64,000 bases of DNA from Phoronis australis (Eukaryota > Phoronida > Phoronidae). The stretch spans positions 421,435 to 485,434 of the forward strand of contig NMRA01000340.1 in assembly GCA_002633005.1 (NCBI GenBank), in the 5' to 3' direction. Below the pieces are notes generated by a model. It had not been told where the DNA came from and searched no databases. It saw only the letters and a list, made by a program, of their open reading frames with translations. This document shows positions 49,501 through 62,000 of this stretch, piece by piece. A program made the translations under genes and the position numbers. The first letter of the stretch is position 1. Each line of letters opens with the position of its first letter.

Positions 49501-51204
49501 TCAAAACTGTAACACTGATAATCCAATTACATCAAAACTATCGCAATGATGAAATACAGTAAAGTTAAGATATTAGAGATGGGTCTGTTGACAAAATTCA
49601 ATTCCAAGAAATGCTTTTAGTTAAAACAAAATTTAAGCAACTATTCATTTGCCCAGCAATTGCAATAAACGCACAAAAAGATGATCAAGGTATGACCTTG
49701 ATTCTGACACTGACATTAAGACACATGACATTCCTTCAGAAGGAATTCCCCTGGCAGCTTCTGAGCTGAGCTAAAACTCCAAGCCAGCTCCGAAGCAATC
49801 ATGCATGAACAAATTGTAGTGTACACTCTTTCTGAACTCAAGAGATCAATTCTCAGCTAGGTATCGGAAAATCTCACCATTTTCATACTAAAGTATTAAA
49901 TTGCCCTTTTCTCTCGTTTCAAATGCGCTTACAATGAAGTTGTGAATGTTTGTAACTTTTTAAAACACTGCCTCACGGTAGCTACATGTATGGTATAGAA
50001 CAAGGAAGGCATTAATTTGGTGCTTCACATCTTTCATTACCTACCATTTTCCTTGACTGTGAAAACCAGGTAATTTCCAACATCAAGATCTGCTAGCATC
50101 ATGTTCCATTAAACTTGACAAACAAGCCTATCGTGTTGGTACACAATGTGATAGTAAGCCAGTCAGAGCTTACAGTCACACAAAGGGAATGAGCGGTTTA
50201 AAGTTAAGTCTTAAATTCTTCGAAAATCGGCCGTTTTTCTCCGTTTGAAGTTTTTTAGTGATAGCATTTCATAAAGAACACATCTTCTTCAAGACATTTG
50301 TTGAATGATGTTTACAAATAGTATTTTTAAGTATAAGTTAGCATCAGGCACACCGTTTACAGAATTGCTGGATTACGAGAACTTATCAGATGAACGCAGA
50401 CAATGAGAGAGCAGGATTACGTAAATATTGGTTTGCCAACTTTCTCTCCTCGCTATCCCTGACTAACTGACACAGCTGTATCGCAACTAGCCGATCAGTT
50501 TAGTTGGGATACTCATCCCAAAGCGCGGGTGCGTAAAGTCATGCAAACTTAAAAATAAAATTTCACTTGACAATATGTACCATATTGTACATGACGTATC
50601 ATAAATTGTTGAGATTTTGCCATAAAGACTAACAGGAGACCAATTTTATCATAATTAAGTGGCAAAAATAAATAGTTGGGTTCTTTTAAGCGGAAAGCAA
50701 GCACCGCTTTGTTGGCCCTTTATGCTATACACTCTACCTCATTTCACAGTCACCTTCTAGATGAAAAGCAACATCCAATAAATAAATGCGCAGTTAACAT
50801 CGACATGTAACTAGGAAAGAAGGAGAAGTGACCGCTACTGCAGACCAATGAGTTATGCGATGTCGAGTAAATCAAAATGATGAGTATGTGGTGGACTAAG
50901 AAATATTGGGTTATTGATGTTGCCATAAGTTGATCAATATTTGGATATTTGGGAGAGGTCATTTTCAGAGAATACCTGAAAAGCAAGCTGTGTATCTCCA
51001 CCTTTCAGAATGTGAAATACATCTTGGAACCCTGTTGATTTCTGATCGAGAACATATGGCATAAGAGATCAGTATACTTCAATCTTTCAGTTTATGCTCA
51101 AGTCCAACTTAACTCACTGCACAATTTAAATAATTACGCTAATAACAACATACATGTTATGTATAGAGAACTTGGTAAAACCCAATATCATTATAATAGT
51201 ACCT

Positions 51205-51230
51205 GCATATCATATCATATCATATCATAG
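51205..51230. repeat. (CATAT)n microsatellite
   Basis: About five copies of the pentamer catat, in an otherwise unremarkable AT-rich stretch. Confidence 0.85.
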
Positions 51231-52429
51231 AATAACAACTGTTTACAGGTAGTTTTATAAACAGCTAAAAGTTATGGCTTTTATTAAACTATGTCTATTA
51301 GTAATCTACTCATTATTTACATAGCACAAACCAAAAATAATGGACATACCCAATGACTAATAATGAAACATAGTTTCGAAAAAATACCAGAAGTGGCAAT
51401 TCTGGTAGGTTTAACGCACAACATTAAAGTTGCACTTTGTCAAATAACATCACAAAAATAATATGCAAACAGGCAGCCAAACTAACAAAGAATCTAAATT
51501 CACTGAGACTGAAATGTGGCAAATTTTCTAGTTGGCGCACAACAGGGCGAGGTAATATAATCGTATTTTTTTCAAATTACTGAACCAGAGTACACTGTAA
51601 ACTTCAAAAATACAATATTGTTGAAGGGATGTCACATATTTAACACAAGCGGTAAGACTTTGACTATTTGCAGCAATGGAGGAACGGCAATTGATGTACC
51701 CAAATTCCTAGAACATGATTAAATTAAAATAATTGTCAAAAATCTAAACAATCGTCAAAATAGAGTCACACATTCATTGCACATAACTTATAAACTAAAC
51801 TTTGTGGACGTATAGTACACGGCTGAAATAATCGAGAGACAAATACTTTCTATACCACAAGGACTGTTTCTGTTGATGGCAAAAATAACCACAAATGACT
51901 CATCCTTGCAACAAAAGAGCGTTTTCGCTGTGCTCACTTTCTGGTAAGTTCAGTGCCATTCCCAGTCATGACAATGAATTCCATTTAAACCCAGCTGCCA
52001 CGACAGAGAATTCTGGGTCACTTTATCAAATTACATCTAGCGTGCACATTACATTTTACACACGAGGGCGAATGAAACACACCATAGATAAATTATAATA
52101 ACTCTTCTAGGACGATATGTATAATGAAAGTCAAATGATTACAATCTACAGTGAGGTTGGTGATCTCATTAAATGAACAAGGCAGCCGCCCAGTGGAGCC
52201 AGGTGCAGCTCATGTCAGTACAGAGAGCAAGAATACAGAAAATATAATATTACCAATATTCCCATGTCATATAGTACAGTGCTATCACAAAAAATTTACA
52301 TCTAAATGCATGCGAATAAAGAAAATCTGCTCAAAATTTACAATGCATTGTAGGTAAATCTTGACTTAAAATCTTGAACCTGGTCTGCTGGACTGTTAAT
52401 ACCTAATTCCCCGATCTTTGAAGACGGAC

Positions 52430-52768
52430 TGTCTCTTTCGATGGGATGATGTTGACTACTAGTAGTGGCGGGAACTCCGGTTATGTGGGATCTCGTTTGT
52501 CTGGTGACATTATCAACACTCTCATTCCATGCAGATGACAATTTGAATCTGGCACCACCTAGTGTATTGAGAGGTTTCAGGGCTTGGATGTAGCTAGCCT
52601 CTCTGTCAAACCAATTTTTCTAACTGCACAGGATAAATAAGGTAGGATGCGCCACATTCAAATTGTCATCTGCACAATGTCACCAGGAGAACAAGATCTT
52701 GCATGACCGGAGAGTTCCCGCAACTAGTAGTAGTCAACATTATCCATTGAAGGAGACGAGATGTTTAC
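52430..52768. mobile_element. Inverted repeat with arms of about 115 bp (foldback/MITE)
   Basis: The left arm runs atgatgttgactactagtag, gcgggaactccgg, ctggtgacatt, gcagatgacaatttgaat. The right arm carries the same blocks inverted (attcaaattgtcatctgc, aatgtcaccag, ccggagagttcccgc, ctagtagtagtcaacattat). The loop is about 90 bp. It lies just 3' of the BROX stop codon, possibly in its 3' untranslated region. Confidence 0.75.
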
Positions 52769-53004
52769 CACCATCAAGGGATTAAGTAAATACATTTCAG
52801 CTGTCCAAGTTCAAGTAACAATAGTATGCATTTCCTGGATAACTCAAAAACTACACTACTGAAATATATTCTCAATAGACACACTTGCAATCCAGAAATA
52901 AGGTATTGGTGATCACTGGTAATAAACGGTGCACAGAATGTGAAACTCTCCTGTGTTGACCTTCTTCCACATCACCTTTGCGTTTCACAAGTGACCCCTG
53001 GTGT

Positions 53005-56000
53005 TCAGGAAACAACACAGCCGCTGCTGTTCTTAGGATCCTTGTTGGACTGAGGGATATCAGCCTCCTTCACTGGCGGCAAGTCACCCTCGGCCTTCAC
53101 TGCTTCCTTCCCTGCTTTCTGTAACAAAGTATAACAGGACTATAGAACTGCAGGCAAACTATAACAACCCAACAAGTGGAATGCAGTACTTCTCAAATTA
53201 AACTGGACAATGTCAAAGTTTTGAATTGCTAGTTCTACCAAGTGGCCACTAATTTTGGACTGGAAACCAATAGAACATGTATCAATTCTAGCTAAATCTT
53301 GGCAATATTTTGACAAGTATCGCACTTTGTCCATAAATTTCACAAATTAACTGACTAGGAACAATGATATCACAATGAATATTGACTGAAATTTAAAATA
53401 CTGTTATTTTACTGCGAACAGCTCGAGTAAAATTCAAAATAATTCTGACAAGAAGTCTGTCCAAGTTTGGCAGTACGGCAAATGTATAGTTTGTACTTCT
53501 AACTTTTAAGGAATGGACAAATCATTTGCAATTAACTAATTGTGGTCTTCAGAGGCGGCTATAAACTTATTAAAATGATGGAAAACTAACAGATATAAGG
53601 TCAAGGTCAAGATCACTGGCTGCCTCTGATTTATGACTAAAATTATCACCACTACCTCATAACTTTCCATAGTCTGGAATTAAAAATTACAACTAAATTT
53701 TTGTCTAGAGGCTTTTGCGACCTTTTAAACATAAATCAATGAACATTTCATTTAAACCATTCCAAGTATTTAAACATGCTATAGTGGTCCCACAATGTTA
53801 CTTTCGAGATCTCATAACTTTGGATTTCCCTTGAGATTGGTGAAGATGTTGGCATCCAAGACTTTACTAACAGCATCTTATCATAGAAGGTCAAGTCAAT
53901 AAAACATGCATTCATCGTTTCTTCTTAATAGTAGATAATACAAAAAGTTCAGCCAACCTGTTTCTCAGGATCTTTAGGCGCGATATTGAATGCATTGTAG
54001 ACCTCAGGTGTCCAGATAGGGTCAGTTGACGGCAGTGCATATTCCTCTGGGCTGACGAGCCCATGTGTAGCCTTCAACTCTAGCTCGGGCACTGCCTCCG
54101 GGACTTTATGATGATAACTGAAACAGAGGGTTAACCTATTGAGGCTACTGAGGGTTAGAGATTATCAAGGACAGGAAAATGGGAAATGTCAAGAGTTAGA
54201 GACTATAAAAGAACAAGAGACTACAGAGGAACGGTGACTACTCAAGTGATGAAACCATCATGGGATAAAAACACTAAGCTATTAAAGGCAAAGGATTATG
54301 GGGGTTTATTGGCTACAAGACAATCATCAAAACATTCAATGAAAACCAAATTCCACTACATAACAAGTGTGTTGCATCTCAACTAATCCACCACTGGTGT
54401 ATTGTAATGAGCATAGCTTCTTAAAATCATTTTCACTATTCCACGGATAAGGAATGCATTCTTTATATTAACTAACATGGCCAACAAAACATGTAACCAG
54501 AGTTGCATCCAAACAAAAATCAACCCATGCTGACGCATGTCTGACACAAATCTGTGGGTCAAGTTTCTTCCAAATCTGTAGAGACGCTTTCGACAACACT
54601 CAGCATACAAGGAATATTTTGTCAAAATCTGATCTAAAAATGGCAAACAGTGGGTGCAGTAGTAAAAGAATGCATAAAAAATTGACAGGAGCTGGTAAAC
54701 CCGTACCATGTGCGTCCCTTTGTGATTTTGTCAAAATCAAACAATAGTATTGACAATAAGTGATGGATAAGGAATGCCTTGCTTAGACAATAAATTTGTC
54801 AACAGGGGGTGTTGCTACAAGTCTTACATAAAACCGTTTTCTCTTTCGCATTTCTCCAGTGTTCTCTTCACAACCGGACCCAGTTTCCTAAAGAACAAGT
54901 GTTCGTGAGGTTTAGCAGTGGTGCCGGGTCCTTTTGTTTTGGAGTACTCTGTCCCCAATTTGCCAGCCTTCTCAAAACCTGGAGAATACAAAATATCCAA
55001 CATACATATCTTATTGACCACGTTGAGGCTGAAGTAAGTTCCCCAAAAACAGTGCAAAGCCGCAACAACTAGACCCTCTGTATTGGTTTTTACAGCTTTG
55101 ATAAAAACTGTAACACGCCGTGTGAACTTTTAAGTGACATCTTTCAGATAATTAATATAGAGTCATTTTAATTTTGTAAACAAGATCAATGCTTACGTGG
55201 TTTGGTTCTGTGATTATGTGAAAATGCGAAATGGTCTCCGTCAACACTGACATCTCTCCTCTATGGAACAAAGTATCGCCAACTAAAAATGACCAAATTT
55301 GCGACTCCGTTTTCCTTCAATAACCAAGCTTCAACTTACACTGAACACTTTCATGAAGACATTTGATGGCTTCTCCACACTTGTCCTGAGCTAACAATGA
55401 GTCGCCGTGGTAAGAATAAGCCTGAAACAGACTGATGAAAACTTAAAAACAGTACACACTAGGCAAATACTTGGTTCCCACTGATACTGTCTGTGATAAA
55501 ATTTTCATAACCATGAGCAGTATACGAAGTCTTTGTTAACAACAACTACAATCATGCATAACTGAATATTGCGGATATTTTTATCATCTTAAAACTTCAC
55601 ATAGAAACTTAGTATTCTTAATACTTTTTGTCTATGAATTTTGTATGTAAACTATGAAAACTATTTTGTCATTTTCCAGGATGGGTTGAAAAAATGAATG
55701 AAGGAACATATAACACTTGATCCTCACTCACATACAGTTTCCATAGAAGAGACAACAGACAGCCTTTTAAACAGGTCCACAACAATGACTATAAGTTAAT
55801 GAACTCAGATATAAACAGCGATGCACATGGGAAGACTGGTTTAAATACTTTAAACCAACAACGTGGTGACATCCAGATTATATAGAGCTAGGATAAACTC
55901 GTACATCTATTATCCAGTTGACTAATGCGTATCAACCTACCATTGACATGTAAAATTGGTTTTTCAGTTGCGCATATTTCCTCCATTTGTCAGCCATGCC

Positions 56001-59000
56001 TGGGTCAAGGGCAGCCAATGAATGATCAGTACTGGCAAACAACTTGGCTGTCTCGTAAGCGAGCGCTGATATCAAACCAGCATTGTGCTTCAGTTCTACC
56101 GCACGAGCAATTGTGACTGAAGTAAACAATTCACATTTCAGAACCACATATGCAAGTTTTCCAAAAAGTTAATGAAATTTCTTTGCTATCAAAAATTGAC
56201 AAAATTAGAAGCAGAAGTTTCTGGCTTATTTTCAAGTGATTAGTGGTTAGGGCTGTTCCAGCAAAATCTGTATGGGAGGGGGGGGAAGGCACTTTTATTT
56301 CGTACCCACCGCCCATATTTTTCATTTATTTCTCCAACCCATGACCCATAATTTTTTAATTATTTTTAATAGGTTAAAATATAAAATCCAACACTTGCAA
56401 ACAAATTGCCTCCAGGAGGACCTGTTAAGAACTTAGATGATTGACAGACAAGAACTAGTTGTCTTGTCCAATATTGTCAAAAACTAAAGTAGCCTGTTAG
56501 CAATNAGTTCTACCGCACGAGCAATTGTGACTGAAGTAAACAATTCTCATTTCAGAACCACATATGCAAGTTTTCCAAAAAGTTGATGAAATTTCTTTGG
56601 TATCAAAAATTGCCAAAATTAGAAGCAGAAGTTTCTAGCTTATTTTCAAATGATTAGTGGTTACTTATTACTGGTTTCCCCCAGGCTTTTTGCCAAAACT
56701 TCGACAAAGTAAAAACATTTCCCAGGAAATGGATGATTTTTTAAACTAGTGTAAAAATGTATGCATGTATACTAACTGCAAGACTTAGTGTTGTCAGTTA
56801 GAACAAGACACTAAATACCAATAATGACATCCTGTTAAAACAATGCTCCACACAATGCTGTGAAGCAAATTCCGTTCTTAAACAGGACTGACCACTGTAA
56901 TTGTGTTTTCCACACCAAGAACATGTTTACATTTCAAAGAAGACGTTACCATTAAAAGATCATCTTTAGGTATTCAAAGCTGCAATATTCTCATGTTATG
57001 TCAGAGAAACCGACTTTTGAACAGATTTAGACCACTTGCCGCCATAGAGTTGGTCTCAACTTGTTCCTTACTCAGCTGAGGGTGTACTCTGGCTATTACA
57101 TGAGATCATGCTCAGCGCTTTAACTCACCAAGACAAACAAATCTGTTGAACCTACACAGACAATGCATGGTCTGTCCAATATCTTACCTTCCTGAGCCTC
57201 AGCTGTGCATTGGTTGAAGTATGCCTCCAATACCCTGGGATCAGTGTCACACCCCTTTTCTGGCGTGTCTAGTAGCCGAGCCACTAGGTTATCTTTCACC
57301 TGTCTAAAGATACCAGCCGCCTGTCTCAGACACCTGTGAACGTCTTTGGCCTCCTCCATTGAGGGCTCTTCTTTGGAGCCGGCAATCTTGGCACCATGCT
57401 TGGTGAACCAGAGCGCCAGGTTTAACGCCATGGATATCACTTCGTAGTACATGTCATAACATTCCCTACAAAATGATTATTGAAGATTTAATCCAGTACT
57501 GAAAACAAGTGGTTTACATCTGCATGAAATGTCATGGCAAGGTGCACTAATTTTTAATACATAATTAAAAGTTATCATTTAGCAAATAAATTTGAACATC
57601 CTTTAGCTTCAGTTTTCACGAAATTTGTTGTTAATGAAATGAATGATTAAAATTCAATTATATTTCATATCTCTGCTGTTGACAACATGTTTATAATATG
57701 CACTCAAATTCATCGGAGGGTTTTCAAAGCTGGAGATCAGCAATTAGCAATTGTGTGTCCAGACAAAAGGACACTTTAAAAATAATTAATGAAATATCAT
57801 GTATTAAAAGTCATGGATTGTAACTAAGGCAAAGACCTCTGAAAAATCAGGATAATCTTTCTTACACCAATGTTTGAGTAAAAACCAAGTGTTCCTTACG
57901 TTGGTGTCTGACCCAACAAGGTGTTGGTCCACCTGAATCTAACCGCATGCCGCAGCTTACTGTCGCCCCCTTCAGGCGCCTGCAGAAAGCCGTGAAGGAG
58001 ACCGAAATAACTAGCACTTTCTTTCTCTAAAACTTCAACCTCATTATTAGGATTGGCCAGTAAGTCCAATAATTTGGCACGTTTGGTTTTCAGATCACTG
58101 AAATGAGAAAATACAGACTGTTAAGCTCGTGTAACAACATAAGCATTTCATGGAACATTTCGGAGGATAGCAATTGCCTAACTAGCACTTTAAGTGTAAA
58201 CACGATTATAGCCTTTATGACGACTGCAAAGCATCACAAGTGGTCACAACACAGAATTTTAAAGGTGGGTCCAATGTATTTTCTTTTGTTGCCAATCAAT
58301 ACCATTCATTGGCAAAAATGTGTGCAACACCATAAGCAATACTTTCTGATTGACAACAAAACATACAATAAACGATTTGTACAGAAACAATTAATCAGGA
58401 ATAAAAAATTGGATATAAATAAATTTAAAAACTGCCAATGTCACCTCACTTTCGCTTTAAATATGCAAATTATAGGCCACCCGACTCAAAAAAGAAGTGA
58501 CCTTGGTCATAAGAAAACATGACTGTCCATTGCAAAAAAATGCTAATTGGTTTCAACTCCAGTCGACAGCAGCTTCTAAATCGAGACTAAATTCAGACAT
58601 CAATCTATTCCATTTTTGAGTGATCACTCCCTCTTTTGTTCAGCATCAGGATTCCGGCCAATCAACTAAGACAGTTCAAAGAGAATACTAAAACCATTCA
58701 TCAAAGTACCAGACAATGCAACCTTAACAACATTCATTTTAGCCAGTGTTTTATTCCCTTGAAGCCATTGTTACAGTAATGCAGTAATTAATCTCATCAC
58801 TTCCAGTGGTTCTATACAGGGTGTAATGGCATGCAATGTATTCTGTTCTTTGCTTATTGAAGGCGTGTTCTAATTTCAGATTAAAATAAGCTCCGTTGTT
58901 GTGACAAGTGACTTCTGGGCATGACATAGTTGTATAAAACCTGTCTGAATCACTTGCCAAGAGGCAATAGTCTGAATGGCTTGGATGCTCGGTTCTCACG

Positions 59001-62000
59001 TGGGAAACCCCGGTTCAAAACTCAGTGTCAATAAATTTTTCAACATTGGCGACCAACAAATGTACAACAGTGGCACGATATAGGGTATAGTGAAAACGCG
59101 CATTTTAAAATGTGTCGGTTTTTGACGGTGAAATCGACACNATTGGCCAGTAAGTCCAATAATTTGGCACGTTTGGTTTTCAGATCACTGAAATGAGAAA
59201 ATACAGACTGTTAAGCTTGTGTAACAACATGAGCATTTCATGGAACATTTCGTAGGATAGCAATTGCCTACTAGCACTTTAAGTGTAAACATGATTATAG
59301 CCTTTATGGCGACTGCAAAACATCACAAGTGGTCACAACACAGAATATTAAAGGTGGGTCCAATGTATTTTCTTTTGTTGCCCATCAATACCATTCATTG
59401 ACAAAAATATGTGCAACACCATAAGCAATACTTTCTGAATGACAACAAAACATACACTAAACAATTTGTACAGAAACAATTAATTGGGAATAAAAAATTG
59501 GATATAAATAAATTACAAAACTGCCAATGTCATCTCACTTTCACTTTAAATATGCAAACTATAGGCCACCCGACTAAAAAAAGAAGTGATCTTGGTCATA
59601 AGAAAACATGACTGTCCATTGCAAAAACCTGCTAATTGGTTTCAACTCTTCGACAGCAGCTTCTAAATCGAGGCTAAATTCAAACATCAATCTATTTCAT
59701 TTTTGAGCGATCACTCCCTCTTTTGTTCAGCATCAGGATTCCGGCCAATCATCTAACACAGTTCAAAGAGAATACTAAAACCATTCATCAAAGTACCAGA
59801 GAATGGAACCTTAACAACATTCATTTTAGCCAGTGTTTTATTCCCTTGAAGCCATTGTTACAGTAATGCAGTAATTAATCTCATCTTTTCCGGTGTAATG
59901 GCATGCATTGTATTCCGTTCTTTACTTATTGTAGGCGTGTTCTAATTTCAGATTAAAATAAGCTCCGTTGTTGTGACAGGTGACTTCTGGGCATGACGTA
60001 GTTGTATTTATAAAACCTGTCTGAATCACTTGCCAAGAGGCAATAGTCTGAATGGCTGGGATGCTTGGTTCTCACACGGGAAACCTTGGTTCAAAACTCA
60101 GTGTCAATAGATTTAAATTCAACATTGGCGCCCAACAAATGTACTACCATACACAACAGGATGTCATCACTACTCTCGGGCAGTCAGGACTTCGTAGCCA
60201 GGCTCCAAAAATTGCAGTGGATACCAAGACTACAGATGTGGCCAACCTGGGCCAGGCAGAACGGTTCATCCAGAAGGGAGAGGGTTGTTAATTCACACGT
60301 GACTTCTGGATAAGACGTAGAGTCGTATAAAGCCTCTCTAAATTGCTTGCCAAGCAGCACTTGCTTCATGTCTGAAAGGTTTGGATGTCTGGCTCTCAAG
60401 AGGAAAACCCGGCACTGGTCGAATATAGCGATCCCCGATTTTGAGAACCAGGCAATCACTGAATAACATAACCATTATTCAGTGGATGAAACTTGTTCTC
60501 AAAATAGCGAGGACAACATACGTCACCAAATCGCTTCGCGTATCTGTCACCGTGTAAAATTTGCACATTACAATCGGCAAAAAATCACTCAAAAATGCAA
60601 TAAATATGAATAAAAATTACTTCAAAGTATGAAATAAGATGTTATTTTACTTAAATGTTAGTCTTTTTTCGTCGCAAAATCCGTTTAATAATACTTTGCA
60701 CGAGTTTTTTGCAGCGACGTGACCGACATTTCAAGGCAAAATGGTCGCCGGTAAAAACAACTGGTATTTGGTTTTCAACTCAGGAGAAGACTAAACTCTC
60801 GAATTTTGGCGTGAAACTTCGTGAACTTGTAGAAGAAACCCTTGCGCACGTTATTACGTAAGTATTTTTCACTTTCGTAGACTTAAAAGTTGAAAAAGTT
60901 GCCGGTTCCCGCGACCTTCAACTTTGACCTGAATTAATTGGTACATTTCCTAATTTGCGCACATAATGAATCGTATTACGCACTAACGGGTTCATCAATG
61001 AACAATTTCAAACACTTGTTGCAAACGGGCCCTTCGTCGATTTCTGTCAATCGGGCGTATTTCTGACTCACTTCGTAGTTCCGGGTACTGCCGCTAGGGG
61101 TGCGCCTTCGAATCGCGGCGAGTTTTTGGTTCCCAAACTAAAGCATTTCAACTTTTCCTGATGAAAAGTTAATGTAAAAGAGACCCAAAAAGTAATTTTT
61201 CGTTGTGAGAACAATGATGCTCTCATTTAAGGTTCTTTTTTCCTATTTTTGCCTCACATTTTTGTAGGTCAGGCCACTAAGACCTGACTTGTGCCGGCCA
61301 GACAGGACCACCCGTACTGGCCAAGACAGTTTAGCCAGCATATGTCAAGATAGAAAATGAAAACATTTTAATTTTAGAGTAAACAAATATTACAACTGTG
61401 TATTTCTACTCCAGTGCTGTGTTTTCAACCAAAACTTTATGTTTACTACCATGAAAAACTATACATGCTATCAATATTTTTTTTACCATGAATATAGTTT
61501 TTACAAAACAATTCAGAGGTTCGTCTAGCCTGGCCTATATCTTTCAGGTAACCTTTGTTGGAAATTGCTGTGGACCAAACCAGTTGTTATTTTCTTCATC
61601 ATTTTTTCTTATAATTTCATTCCTATTTGTCAGTTTACTATAATACATATCATCAGGTCTCGCATTTCTGTCTCATCAGACTAGCTCTTGGTCCAGATCC
61701 TTCTTCTTTCCTGCTTCTACCGATTTTACTTGCAGTCAGCAAGTGAGTTTGGCTCAATACCCACTACGATGAAGATGAGGCTGTGCGCACCTTTCGGGTG
61801 ATGGACGATTTTGGTCAAGAGGACCTCGAAGTGCTGGAGTGCTCCGTTGTGTATTGGTATTCCACTGACTTAACAGCCCCCTTCCTTGAGGATGATACAA
61901 CTCTGTAAAGTACTCCACTGACTTAGTGAAAGTGTTTGGCCCCCCTTCCTTGAGGATGCCATAAGTCTGTAAGGCACTCCACTGATTTTCGATAGTCAGT

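Larger units (their letters stand above)
46509..53004. other. Tail-to-tail intergenic region PCNX4 / BROX
   Basis: It holds the 3' ends of PCNX4 (plus strand) and BROX (minus strand). No conserved exon is seen. A (CATAT)n tract lies at about 51205-51230 and a large inverted repeat at 52430-52770. I could not decide which of several AATAAA or ATTAAA hexamers serve the two genes. Confidence 0.55.
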
